From DATIUV01 sp049322755 (GTDB lineage: Bacteria; Pseudomonadota; Gammaproteobacteria; Burkholderiales; UBA6910), in the NCBI GenBank assembly GCA_049322755.1, contig JBMOQX010000007.1, forward strand, positions 62,001 through 126,000: DNA of 64,000 nucleotides, given 5' to 3'. The translations under genes and the position numbers were made by a program. The notes beneath the pieces are model-generated. The model was not told the DNA's origin, did no database searches, and saw nothing but the letters and a program-made list of their open reading frames with translations. Position 1 is the first letter of the stretch. The number at the start of each line of letters is the position of its first letter. Below, in pieces: positions 34,336-42,370 of this stretch.

Positions 34336-35028
34336 TCAGGTCTTGAAGAAGAACTCCAACTTGACCCCGGCCAACTCGATGATGTCGTGATCCATCAGCC
34401 GCCGGGGATGGGTGCCGATGGCCTCCCCGTTGATCACGGGGTTCTGACCGCCCTCCACGTGCGTTATGAAGTACCCGTGCGGTCGCTTGGCAATCACCGC
34501 CACCTGATGTCCGGGCTTGCCCAGAGTGGTCAAGCTCTTGTGGATCTCCAGCTCACGGCCGGTGCTTGGCCCGGTCAGGACCTGTATCGCGGCGACCGGC
34601 ACGCCGCCCGCGGCAGGTTTGGCCGGCGCCGCAGCGGACACGGATGGCACAGCGGCCGCCCCGGGGCCCGCGGCAGCGGCGGCAGGCTTGCGCAGCACCA
34701 TGGTTTTCTCATAGTCCGTGTGCCTCGCGTCGCTGACCTGCTCGTTCACGTATTTCAGCTTGTACTTGCCGATCTCGACGACATCCCCGTCCTGCAGGAA
34801 ATGCTTCTGAACCTGCTTGCCGTTCACCAGCGTACCGTTCGTGCTGTTCAGATCCTCGAGGAACGAATCGTTGAGAATCGTCACGATCACCGCATGATTT
34901 CCGCTGACGGCGAGGTTGTCGATGTGGATATCGTTGGTCTCCTTGCGCCCGATGGTGACGCGCTCCTTGTCCAACGGGAACTCCTTGAGCACCAGCCCAT
35001 CCATGCTGAGTATCAGTCTCGCCGCCAT
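34336..35028 (-). CDS. FHA-domain phosphoprotein-binding protein (two FHA modules)
   Basis: The 230-aa protein has an N-terminal FHA domain (residues about 5-95) with all the phosphothreonine-binding landmarks: VTIGRKETNDI, VSGNHA and LNSTNGTLVNGK. A Pro/Ala-rich linker (about 110-145) leads to a second, degenerate FHA fold (about 145-228: LTTLGKPGHQVAVI, QNPVINGEAIG). It is probably the phospho-reader of the adjacent kinase/phosphatase pair. It follows the PP2C gene by 21 bp in the same operon. Confidence 0.9.
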   Translation of the reverse strand: MAARLILSMDGLVLKEFPLDKERVTIGRKETNDIHIDNLAVSGNHAVIVTILNDSFLEDLNSTNGTLVNGKQVQKHFLQDGDVVEIGKYKLKYVNEQVSDARHTDYEKTMVLRKPAAAAAGPGAAAVPSVSAAAPAKPAAGGVPVAAIQVLTGPSTGRELEIHKSLTTLGKPGHQVAVIAKRPHGYFITHVEGGQNPVINGEAIGTHPRRLMDHDIIELAGVKLEFFFKT

Positions 35029-35049
35029 AGAAGCACCCTTTTCTCTACG

Positions 35050-35880
35050 CTATTTCATGAACTTGGAAAACAGACGCGACAGGCCGCCACCGCGCTGAGC
35101 GGAAAAATCCTGCCTGACCTTGACCAGCACCACCGAGACGTTGTCGCGGCCGCCATTGTCGTTCGCGAGCCGGACCAGCTGACGCGCCGCCAGCGGCAGA
35201 TTTCCCCGCATGGTGAGCAGCGTGAGCCGGATCTCCTCGTCCTCGACCATGTCGTTGAGGCCGTCGGAGCACAGCAGGTAAATGTCTTCGGGTTTCGCGT
35301 CGTGCACGTGAATCTCGGGTTCCACATGTGGATCGATGCCGAGCGCGCGCGTCACCAGATTCTTGTGCATCGACAGCCGCGCCTCTTCCTTGGTGATCAT
35401 GCCGCTGTCGATCTGTTCCTGCAGCAGCGAATGGTCCCTGGTGACCTGCATCAGTTCATCGCCGCGCAGGCGGTAGGCGCGCGAGTCCCCGATGTGCGCC
35501 ACGGCAACGCGGTTGTCGAAAAACAGCGCCACCACCAGCGTCGTCCCCATGCCCGAGTATTGCGGCTGGCTCTGCGCCGCCTGATATACCGAGGCGTTGG
35601 CGCGCTGAACCTGGTCGCGCAGCAGCCGCTCCGCCAGTGTGCCGCCGGTGCCGGCGTCGACCTGCGCCGGATCGTGGTCCGCCAGCGTCTGCTTCATCTC
35701 CGCCGCGATCAGCGACACGGCGATTCCGCTGGCCACCTCGCCGGCGTTGTAGCCTCCCATGCCGTCCGCGAGAATCGCCAGCCCCCGCTCGGGCAGCGTG
35801 CCGATGCTGTCTTCGTTGTGCGATCGCACCATGCCCGGGTCGGACAGGCCGACCACCTCCAAAGCCGCCTCAATGGTCAT
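35050..35880 (-). CDS. PP2C-family Ser/Thr protein phosphatase
   Basis: The 276-aa soluble PPM phosphatase has the metal-binding motifs RSHNEDS, LADGMGGYNAGEVAS, VAHIGDSRAYRLR, LLCSDGLNDMV and GGRDNVSVVLV. ATG 35880 overlaps the end of the kinase gene by 4 bp (ATGA). It should reverse phosphorylation by the kinase encoded just upstream, as in PppA/PpkA or Stp/PrkC pairs. The short C-terminal tail is Gly/Arg/Lys-rich. Confidence 0.93.
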   Translation of the reverse strand: MTIEAALEVVGLSDPGMVRSHNEDSIGTLPERGLAILADGMGGYNAGEVASGIAVSLIAAEMKQTLADHDPAQVDAGTGGTLAERLLRDQVQRANASVYQAAQSQPQYSGMGTTLVVALFFDNRVAVAHIGDSRAYRLRGDELMQVTRDHSLLQEQIDSGMITKEEARLSMHKNLVTRALGIDPHVEPEIHVHDAKPEDIYLLCSDGLNDMVEDEEIRLTLLTMRGNLPLAARQLVRLANDNGGRDNVSVVLVKVRQDFSAQRGGGLSRLFSKFMK

Positions 35881-36950
35881 GCAGCAATTCCCGCCGGGGC
35901 CACACACCCCATGCACTCGCGGACCGCCAAAGCCATTTGCTCGCCCGTCCTGAAGCGCTCATCCACCGATTTCGCTAGAGCCGCATCGATGACCTCACGG
36001 ACGCAAGACGGCAGGTCCGGCTTGATTGCCACGACATCCGGGTGCGGCTCGTTGGCGATCCGGAACATCAGTTGCGCCATGGTGTCCCCCTGGAACGGTA
36101 GCGTCCCCGACACCATCTGGTAGAGCGTGACGCCCAGGGAGAACAGGTCCGAGCGCCCGTCGATCTTGCGCCCCGCCAGCTGCTCGGGCGACATGAACGA
36201 GGGCGTACCGAGCACCATGCCGGTGTTGGTCCGGCTGGAGTCGGTCATGCGGGCGATGCCGAAGTCGGTGACCTTGACGGTATCGCTGGCCGGCTCGTAC
36301 ATGATGTTGGCCGGCTTGATGTCGCGGTGCACGACGCCCTGCGCGTGCGCGTAGTGCAGGGCATCGGCAACCCGGGCGATGATCGAAAGCACCGTGCGGA
36401 GCGGGAGCAGCGCGTCCGGCTTCACGTACGGCACCAGATCCTTGCCCTTGAGAAACTCCATGGCGATGTACGCGAGCTCGTGTTCTTCGCCGGCGTCGTA
36501 GATGGTGACGATACTGGGGTGGTTGAGGCGACCCGCGGTTTCCGCTTCGCGGAAGAACCGCGCCCGGACCTCGTCCAGCTCCTCCGCCGCGAACTCCTGC
36601 GAGGGCGCCATGGTCTTGATCGCCACCACGCGACCGATCTCGGGATCACGGCCCTGGTAGACGATGCCCATCGCCCCCTTGCCCAATTCTTTTTCCACCT
36701 GATAGCGGCCCAGCATGGGTTTTTCCATGGCGCCGCCGCCATCCACGATCAGCGTGCCGCCCGCAGTGCGCGCCCCCCCGCCGCCACCGAGAATGACTGT
36801 CTCCGACATGGCCTTGGCACAGGTGAGTTTCTGCGTCAGGTCCTTGTACTTGGGATTGGACGAGGCCATGTACTGATAAACGACCTCGGCCTTGCTGAAC
36901 TGCCGCTTGCGCTCGAAATCCAGCCCCAGGTTATCCAGGATGTCCATCAT
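35877..36950 (-). CDS. Ser/Thr protein kinase lacking its N-terminal sensor
   Basis: The 357-aa protein has an N-terminal helical TPR-like piece (DILDNLGLDFERKRQFSKAEVVYQ split over residues 3-27), a Gly-rich linker, and a Hanks kinase from about 80 to 340 (GKGAMGIV, VAIKTM, HRDIKPANIMY, TDFGIARM, GTPSFMSPEQ). Related kinases have an N-terminal CHASE2 sensor with TM helices. Here only the first 50 or so residues of such a protein remain, out of frame, in the adjoining ORF (36947-37114), so the sensor appears deleted. The ATG pair overlaps the remnant's TGA, so coupled translation of a soluble kinase is possible. It overlaps the phosphatase gene by 4 bp. Confidence 0.85.
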   Translation of the reverse strand: MMDILDNLGLDFERKRQFSKAEVVYQYMASSNPKYKDLTQKLTCAKAMSETVILGGGGGARTAGGTLIVDGGGAMEKPMLGRYQVEKELGKGAMGIVYQGRDPEIGRVVAIKTMAPSQEFAAEELDEVRARFFREAETAGRLNHPSIVTIYDAGEEHELAYIAMEFLKGKDLVPYVKPDALLPLRTVLSIIARVADALHYAHAQGVVHRDIKPANIMYEPASDTVKVTDFGIARMTDSSRTNTGMVLGTPSFMSPEQLAGRKIDGRSDLFSLGVTLYQMVSGTLPFQGDTMAQLMFRIANEPHPDVVAIKPDLPSCVREVIDAALAKSVDERFRTGEQMALAVRECMGCVAPAGIAA

Positions 36951-37114
36951 GCCGGCGTCCAGCTGGGAGCGCGGGTCGTCGCGCGTACGCCGAGGTCATG
37001 GGCCCAACGCTCCAGCCCGGCGACAACGGCGGTGGCCTGATTCGACACCAGGAACAGTACGATCACCGCCACACCGACGAACCAGTCGCTTTTCCAAAAG
37101 GAAAGTCCTTTCAC
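36947..37114 (-). pseudogene. N-terminal remnant of a CHASE2-type kinase (55 codons)
   Basis: GTG at 37114 opens a frame beginning VKGLSFWKSDWFVGVAVIVL, one TM helix, then ERWAHDLGVRATTRAPS. This matches what I know of the start of CHASE2-domain Ser/Thr kinases, where the next residues are DRIAVIAID or similar. Here it instead runs into WTPA and a stop. Just upstream of the kinase ATG, the kinase frame reads DPRSQLDAG, so the junction (near 36961-36970) joins the two parts in different frames. This indicates an internal deletion that removed CHASE2, or an assembly error. Confidence 0.6.
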
Positions 37115-37338
37115 GTCGGGCCCTGCCCACGCCAGGTGCGTCGAGTTTCCAAGAAACCTCTTAAAGTTTTGTTGTTAGATGTTTCTAAAATATACGATTT
37201 CTTGAAAAAAGTGAACCGTTTAGATCGGGTGTCACCCAGGATTTCCGCCACGAACCGATGACCGCCTGCAGCCGCTGCCCGTTTGCCCCGGCAAACCGCC
37301 ATGTCTCTGAATAAAAATCGGAAACGCTAACTTCAGAC
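37115..37338. other. AT-rich intergenic stretch, probable promoter region of the kinase operon
   Basis: Between the formyltransferase terminator and the kinase remnant, about 190 bp are markedly AT-richer than the surroundings (for example around 37156-37215, with TATATT on the minus strand). No gene or clear -35/-10 pair was identified. Confidence 0.35.
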
Positions 37339-37368
37339 AAAAAAAGGCCAGCCAATCAGGCTGACCTT
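37339..37368 (-). terminator. Rho-independent terminator of the oxalate operon
   Basis: Stem AAGGCCAGCC / GGCTGACCTT (37344-37353 with 37359-37368, one mismatch), 5-nt loop, then seven T on the minus strand. It lies 20 bp after the formyltransferase-like stop. Confidence 0.85.
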
Positions 37369-37388
37369 GCGATTTGGATCCGGAGGGC

Positions 37389-38321
37389 TCAGGTGCCCAG
37401 CTGGGCGCCGACCGTGAGCGCGAGGGCCTTCGCCACATCGATGCCGTTGGCTTTCTTGCCCTCCTCCGATTTTGCACGCAGCACTTCGATCTGCCCGCCC
37501 TGGGCCGTCACCCTGAAGCTGCTCTCCGAGATCTCGGAGACTTCTCCGATCTTCCCGGTGACCTCGGCGAAGCGGCGGAATGGCAGCTTGCGTGCATCGA
37601 AAATCTGCAGCTTCCTGCCATTCACCGTGGTCCACGCGCCCGGAGCGGGATTCGACGCCCGGATCAGATTGTAGATGTGATCGACGTGGCTATGCCAGTT
37701 GATCCTGGCCTCGGCCGAACGGAACCACCCCTCGTAGCTCGCCTGCGACTCGTCCTGGATGGACTCGGTATGCCGCCCCGCCACCACCAGGTCGGCCGCT
37801 TCCAGCATGGCTTTGACCCCGAGCGGAAACAGCTTGTTGAAGTAAACGTCGCCCAGCGTTTCGTCGGCGCCGATTGCGACCTCCTTCTGCAGCACCACGG
37901 GCCCCTCGTCGAGCCCGTCGGTGGGCCGAAAAATCGTCAACCCCGTGCGCGCGTCCCCGCGCGCGATCGGCCAGTTGATGGAACTCGGGCCGCGGTACTT
38001 CGGCAGCAAAGACGGGTGATACTGGATCGTTCCATGCTTCGGAATGTTGACGAAGTCCTGGGGCGCGAACAGCAGCACGTACGCCATGATGCCGATATCG
38101 ACGTTGAGCTGCCGCAGCGCATCGTGGGCTTCCCGCTTGCGGTAAGAGGGAAACTGGAAAACGCTCAAGCCGCGCTCCTGGGCGGCCACCCGCAGCGGGT
38201 CCGGCTTCGCGCCTTCTCTTTCCGGCGCCACGAATACCCCGGCGACCGTGTCACCGCGCTCGAGAAAGGCGTCGAGCACGGATTTTCCGAAATCCTGCTG
38301 ACCGATGATCGCTATCCGCAT
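37389..38321 (-). CDS. Formyltransferase-fold protein (Fmt / 10-formyl-THF hydrolase-like)
   Basis: The 310-aa protein has a GART/Fmt N-terminal domain and an Fmt C-terminal barrel domain (from about 205). The catalytic region reads IQYHPSLLPKYRGPSSINWPIARGD, broken by the loop, followed by GLDEGPVVLQ; the His and Asp of the Asn-His-Asp triad are visible. The HPSLLP...INW layout is closer to the hydrolase domain of 10-formyltetrahydrofolate dehydrogenase than to housekeeping tRNA formyltransferase. It lies 77 bp after frc in the oxalate operon, so a formyl-transfer or folate-linked role beside formyl-CoA chemistry is likely. The substrate is uncertain. Confidence 0.82.
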   Translation of the reverse strand: MRIAIIGQQDFGKSVLDAFLERGDTVAGVFVAPEREGAKPDPLRVAAQERGLSVFQFPSYRKREAHDALRQLNVDIGIMAYVLLFAPQDFVNIPKHGTIQYHPSLLPKYRGPSSINWPIARGDARTGLTIFRPTDGLDEGPVVLQKEVAIGADETLGDVYFNKLFPLGVKAMLEAADLVVAGRHTESIQDESQASYEGWFRSAEARINWHSHVDHIYNLIRASNPAPGAWTTVNGRKLQIFDARKLPFRRFAEVTGKIGEVSEISESSFRVTAQGGQIEVLRAKSEEGKKANGIDVAKALALTVGAQLGT

Positions 38322-38398
38322 CGTCGCTGTTCTTCAGTTGGGATGTGGAAACAGGACGGCGGGCTGCCCGGCGCCCGCCGACGTAATGCAGCGCACCG

Positions 38399-39694
38399 TC
38401 AGGCGCGCAGCTCGTGATACTGCTGCACCTTGGGCGGCTCCTTGGTGAAGGCCCCGGCCTCCTTCAGGGAATGGATATGGTCGTCCTCGTATCCGAGCAC
38501 GCTGCGCAGGATCTCCTCGGTGTGCTCGCCGAGCGTCGGCGAACGCTCGATCTGGACGGAGGAATCGGAAAGCTTGATCGGCATGCCGACGTTGTACCAG
38601 GTCCCGCGCTGGGGATGATCCAGTTCGACGTACATCTGGCGCAGCTGCACATGCTCGTCGTTGGCCAGATCCTCGGTGGACATGATGGGGCCGCAGGGAA
38701 CGTCCAGCTCGTTGAGGATTGCCATGAACTCGCGCTTGGCGAACTGGGAGCCGAACTCGTTCAGCATCCGCCACATCTCCGCCTGGTTCTTGCGGCGCTC
38801 GCCGATGGTCGCGAACCGAGGGTCCTTGTCCAGCTCCGGCTGCCCCACCTCCGGGCCCATCCGCTTGGCGAGCGCGTCCCAGACCGCTTCCTGGACGACG
38901 ACGTAGATGTAATCGTTGGGACCGCCCGGCTTGCACCTCACCGCATTGCCCAGCTGCCCGCCGCCGGAGTCGTTGCCGGCGCGCGGCGTGTAGGTCATGC
39001 CCTTCTCCGTGGGCACCGAGTACTCGGACAGGGGCCCGTTCTTCAGCCGCTGGTGGTCACGGAACTTGACCCGGCAGAGATTCATGACCGCATCCATCAT
39101 GGCGACTTCCACGTACTGCCCCTTGCCGCTGGTGTTGCGCTGGTGCAGCGCCGCCAGGATGCCGATGGCCAGGTGCAGTCCGGTGCCCGAGTCGCCGATC
39201 TGCGCACCCGTCACCAGCGGCGGGCCGTCGCTGAAGCCGGTGGTGCTCATGGAGCCGCCCATCGCCTGCGCCACGTTCTCGTAGGCTTTGAAATCGGCGT
39301 AGGGTCCGCTGGAGCCGAAGCCCTTGATCGACGCCATCACGATGCGCGGATTGATCCGGTGCACCTTGTCCCAGGAGAAGCCGAGCCGGTCGAGCACGCC
39401 CGGCCCGAAGTTCTCCATCACCACGTCGCATTTCTTGATCAGGTCGGTCACCACCTCCTTGCCCATCGGGTTCTTGAGGTTGACCGTGATCGAGCGCTTG
39501 TTGCAGTTGAGCATCGTGAAGTACAGGCTGTCCGCGTTGGGCACGTCGCGCAACTGGCCGCGCGTGACGTCGCCGGTAGGCGGCTCCAGCTTGATGACGT
39601 CGGCTCCCATCCACGCCAGCAGCTGGGACGACGTGGGACCCGCCTGCACGTGGGTCATGTCCAGGATCTTGAATCCCGATAGCGCCTTATCCAT
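38399..39694 (-). CDS. frc: Formyl-CoA:oxalate CoA-transferase Frc
   Basis: This class III CoA-transferase moves CoA from formyl-CoA to oxalate, giving oxalyl-CoA and formate. The 431-aa length and sequence match Frc: DMTHVQAGPTSSQLLAWMGADVIKLEPP (in two parts), SLYFTMLNCNKRSITVNLK, the catalytic Asp region YVEVAMMDAVMNLCRVKFRDHQR and the Gly-rich loop GNDSGGGQLGNAVRCKPGGPNDY. It lies 101 bp downstream of oxc on the same strand, and the pair forms the core oxalate-degradation pathway. Confidence 0.95.
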   Translation of the reverse strand: MDKALSGFKILDMTHVQAGPTSSQLLAWMGADVIKLEPPTGDVTRGQLRDVPNADSLYFTMLNCNKRSITVNLKNPMGKEVVTDLIKKCDVVMENFGPGVLDRLGFSWDKVHRINPRIVMASIKGFGSSGPYADFKAYENVAQAMGGSMSTTGFSDGPPLVTGAQIGDSGTGLHLAIGILAALHQRNTSGKGQYVEVAMMDAVMNLCRVKFRDHQRLKNGPLSEYSVPTEKGMTYTPRAGNDSGGGQLGNAVRCKPGGPNDYIYVVVQEAVWDALAKRMGPEVGQPELDKDPRFATIGERRKNQAEMWRMLNEFGSQFAKREFMAILNELDVPCGPIMSTEDLANDEHVQLRQMYVELDHPQRGTWYNVGMPIKLSDSSVQIERSPTLGEHTEEILRSVLGYEDDHIHSLKEAGAFTKEPPKVQQYHELRA

Positions 39695-39795
39695 TCGATT
39701 TCACCTCCAGATCTGGGGCTGCGGGCGGGCCGGCGAACCGGCACCTGCGCCCACAGCGACGGCGTTTGGTCCGCAGCGCGATTATAGCCGCCGCA

Positions 39796-41502
39796 TCACT
39801 TGTACATGGTCTGGTTCATGGTCCCGCTGGAGTACACCTCGCGGTTGATGACCACGTCCACCAGCGCCGGCTTGCCCGAATCGCGGGCCTTCTCCAGCGC
39901 CGGACGGATGTCCTCGGGCCTGGTGACCCGGACGCCGAATCCGCCCATGGCCTCGGCCAGCCGGTCGAAGCGCACGTCGCCGACCACGTTGCCGACGTCG
40001 CCGCGGCCGGGGTATTTGCGCTCCTGGCCGAAGCGGATCTGGTTCCACGACGAGTTGTTGCCGATGACACCGACGAAGGGCAGCTTGCGCTGCACCGCCG
40101 TGATGAAGTCGAAACCCGTAAGGGTGAACGAGCAGTCGCCGAACAGCACCACCACGTCCCGCTCCGGCTGCGCCACCTTGGACGCGATCGCGAAGCCGCT
40201 GCCGACCCCGAGGGTTCCCAGCGGGCCGGGGTCCATCCAGCCGCCGGGTTTGTGGGGCTTAACCACCGAGCCCGAGAACGTCACGATGTCCCCGCCGTCG
40301 CCGATGTAGACCGTGTCCTCCAGCAGGAACTCGTTGATCTCGTGGCACAGCCTCACCGGATGGATGGGCGTCTCGTTGGCCTCGATGATCTTCTTGTTCT
40401 TGTCCTTCGCCTTGTCCTCGTCCTCCCGCAGCATCTTGAGGAAGGGATCGTGCTTGCGCGCCGCGTCCCCTTTGGAGGCGCCGCACATCGCTTCCAGGAT
40501 CGTGCGGATGTTGCCGACCAGGCCGTAGTCGAAATCGCGGTTGTGACCGACGTTGCGGTAGTCCATGTCCATGATGACGATCTTCGCATTGGGATTCAGG
40601 CGGCGGCCGTAGCCCATGCGGAAGTCCAGCGGAGTCCCCGCCAGAAGGATCACGTCGGCATTGTCGAACGCTGTCTTGCGCGAGGGCATGAAGTTGTACG
40701 GGTGATTGCGCGGCAGTGTTCCCCGCGCGGCGCCGTTCACGTAGATCGGCATGTTGAAGTGCCGGGCGAACTTGTCGATGGCGCCGTGGGCGCGGCAGGT
40801 GCGCGCCTGGGTGCCGAACAGCGCCACCGGGCGCTCGGCCCTGGCCAGCAGCTCGGCCACCTCCGCCACGATGTTGGGATCGCCGATGAACTCGGGCACC
40901 GGGCTGCCGCCGGCGCCCTTGACGCGAAAGTTCTTGGGATAGCGGACCTTGGCGGCGTCGACCTTGCCGTCCATGACGTCGTGCGGCACCTCGAGGAAAC
41001 CCGGCCCCGGCGCGCCGTTGTACATCTCGCGGAAAGCCATGCCCATCATCTCCGCCAACCGGTCGGTGGTCATCACCGTCGAAGCGAACTTGGAGATCGG
41101 GGTTATCATTTCCGTGTGCCGCAGCTCCTGCAGCGCGCCCATCTTGTACTGTTTCAGGGCCCCGTTGCCGCCGATCAGCATCATCGGGCTCTCGGCGCGG
41201 AAAGCGTTGGCGACGCCGGTGACGGCGTCCGTCGTGCCCGGGCCTGCGGTGACGATGGCGCAGCCGAGGCCGGTGATGCGGGCGTAGGCGTCCGCCGCAT
41301 GGGCCGCAACCTGCTCGTGCCGCACGTCGATGATCTCGATGCCCTCATCGAGGCAGCCGTTGTAGGTGTCGATGATGTGGCCACCGGAAATCGTGAAGAT
41401 GTGCCGGATGCCCTCCTGTTTGAGCATCTTGGCGATGATCTGTCCGCCGCTGATCAGTTTGGTGTCCTGACCGACGGCGACCTGCGTTTCGACGTTTCCC
41501 AT
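39796..41502 (-). CDS. oxc: Oxalyl-CoA decarboxylase Oxc
   Basis: This thiamine-diphosphate enzyme converts oxalyl-CoA to formyl-CoA and CO2. The full-length 568-aa protein has the ThDP N-domain with catalytic Glu (VDVRHEQVAAHAADAYARITG, in two parts), the central domain, and the ThDP/Mg motif GDCSFTLTGFDFITAVQRKLPFVGVIGNN (GD...NN). It ends in a C-terminal segment typical of Oxc (SGTMNQTMYK). The promoter region upstream carries a perfect TTGAC-N4-GTCAA palindrome and is shared with the divergent Crp/Fnr regulator gene. It is the first gene of the oxc-frc-formyltransferase operon. Confidence 0.96.
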   Translation of the reverse strand: MGNVETQVAVGQDTKLISGGQIIAKMLKQEGIRHIFTISGGHIIDTYNGCLDEGIEIIDVRHEQVAAHAADAYARITGLGCAIVTAGPGTTDAVTGVANAFRAESPMMLIGGNGALKQYKMGALQELRHTEMITPISKFASTVMTTDRLAEMMGMAFREMYNGAPGPGFLEVPHDVMDGKVDAAKVRYPKNFRVKGAGGSPVPEFIGDPNIVAEVAELLARAERPVALFGTQARTCRAHGAIDKFARHFNMPIYVNGAARGTLPRNHPYNFMPSRKTAFDNADVILLAGTPLDFRMGYGRRLNPNAKIVIMDMDYRNVGHNRDFDYGLVGNIRTILEAMCGASKGDAARKHDPFLKMLREDEDKAKDKNKKIIEANETPIHPVRLCHEINEFLLEDTVYIGDGGDIVTFSGSVVKPHKPGGWMDPGPLGTLGVGSGFAIASKVAQPERDVVVLFGDCSFTLTGFDFITAVQRKLPFVGVIGNNSSWNQIRFGQERKYPGRGDVGNVVGDVRFDRLAEAMGGFGVRVTRPEDIRPALEKARDSGKPALVDVVINREVYSSGTMNQTMYK

Positions 41503-41570
41503 TCATGCCTCCAGCGTTGGGTCGGTTGTGCTCGATGCGACCGGTGAATTACAATGCGATTTTCCGTAGA

Positions 41571-41576
41571 AATTTA
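41571..41576 (-). promoter_or_regulatory. Predicted -10 element of oxc
   Basis: TAAATT on the minus strand. With a start at about 41564, the palindrome at 41599-41612 is centred at -41.5, standard class-II activator geometry. Confidence 0.5.
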
Positions 41577-41597
41577 GGCAGTTGGCGCCGTCCCGGC

Positions 41598-41613
41598 ATT
41601 GACCGCGGTCAAT
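41598..41613. promoter_or_regulatory. Operator palindrome 1 (ATTGAC-CGCG-GTCAAT), oxc / regulator intergenic region
   Basis: A perfect 16-bp palindrome of FNR/CRP type lies between divergent oxc and the Crp/Fnr gene: 96 bp upstream of oxc and 85 bp upstream of the regulator ATG. It is one of four copies of TTGAC-N4-GTCAA in this island. On its plus-strand side it shares the run GGTCAATAATCCGGG with the sucC copy if one allows the operator half. Confidence 0.8.
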
Positions 41614-41697
41614 AATCCGGGTTTTCTCCCGGTCGGCTCGCGCTCCCGCCCCTGACGGCTCCCGCCGCCCCGCTCCGCGGCCCACTTTTCAACCCTT

Positions 41698-42312
41698 ATG
41701 GTCGCCCTGGTCGCCCATCCCGAGTACAAGATCCTTCGCTTGCAGCTTCGCCAGAATCTGATGCTGCGGAGCATGCCGGCGGAAGCGTGGGACGAGCTTG
41801 AGCCCATGCTGGAGATCACCGATTACCCGAAGGGCCGCTCGCTGGAAAATCAGGGCGACCTCAGCATGGAGCAGTATTTCATCATCGAAGGCGTGCTCAA
41901 GCGCGTGGTGACGAACCGAGAAGGCAAGGAGATGATTCTGCGCTTCGCCGCGGAAAGCGACATCGACACCAGCTATGCCGCATGGCGCCTGAAGACGCCG
42001 ATCCCGTATTCCATCCGCGCGGTGACCCGAGTGCGCGCCGCCAAGCTCTCGATGGAGCAGTGGGCGCGCTTCATGGACCGCCACGCCAGCGTCAAGGCGG
42101 ATTTCGAGTTCGAGGTGATGAAGCTGATGAGCGAGGTGATGGCCCACACCATCACCCTGCACCTGCTGGATGCGCCCGGCCGGGTGCACCGGTTCCTGCG
42201 CAAGCACGCCGACCTTGCCGAGCGGCTGCCGAAGAAGGAGCTGGCGTCCTATCTCAACCTGTCACCCGAGACGCTGAGCCGCCTGAAGCACAAGGGCAAG
42301 ATCGAGCTCTAG
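41698..42312 (+). CDS. Crp/Fnr-family transcriptional regulator
   Basis: The 204-aa regulator has an N-terminal cupin-like sensor domain (about 20-125; GRSLENQGDLSMEQYFIIEGVLKR, in two parts), a dimer helix and a C-terminal HTH (LPKKELASYLNLSPETLSRLKHKG). The recognition helix has E-T-L-S-R, the ExxSR pattern of FNR-type proteins that read TTGAN half-sites. The protein has no Cys, so it cannot carry the FNR iron-sulfur cluster; the cNMP Glu/Arg pocket is also not evident. It is divergent from oxc with a TTGAC palindrome between. It probably controls oxc, tctCBA, fhs and sucCD; activator and ligand are unproven. Confidence 0.9.
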   Translation: MVALVAHPEYKILRLQLRQNLMLRSMPAEAWDELEPMLEITDYPKGRSLENQGDLSMEQYFIIEGVLKRVVTNREGKEMILRFAAESDIDTSYAAWRLKTPIPYSIRAVTRVRAAKLSMEQWARFMDRHASVKADFEFEVMKLMSEVMAHTITLHLLDAPGRVHRFLRKHADLAERLPKKELASYLNLSPETLSRLKHKGKIEL

Positions 42313-42370
42313 CAACCCGGCGACGCAGGATCACGCATAACGCGGCCGGCTCCCGCCGCCGAAGTGGCTG

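Noticed and set aside
34120..36123. A 667-codon plus-strand frame
   Set aside because: Antisense to the FHA, PP2C and kinase genes and without any domain.
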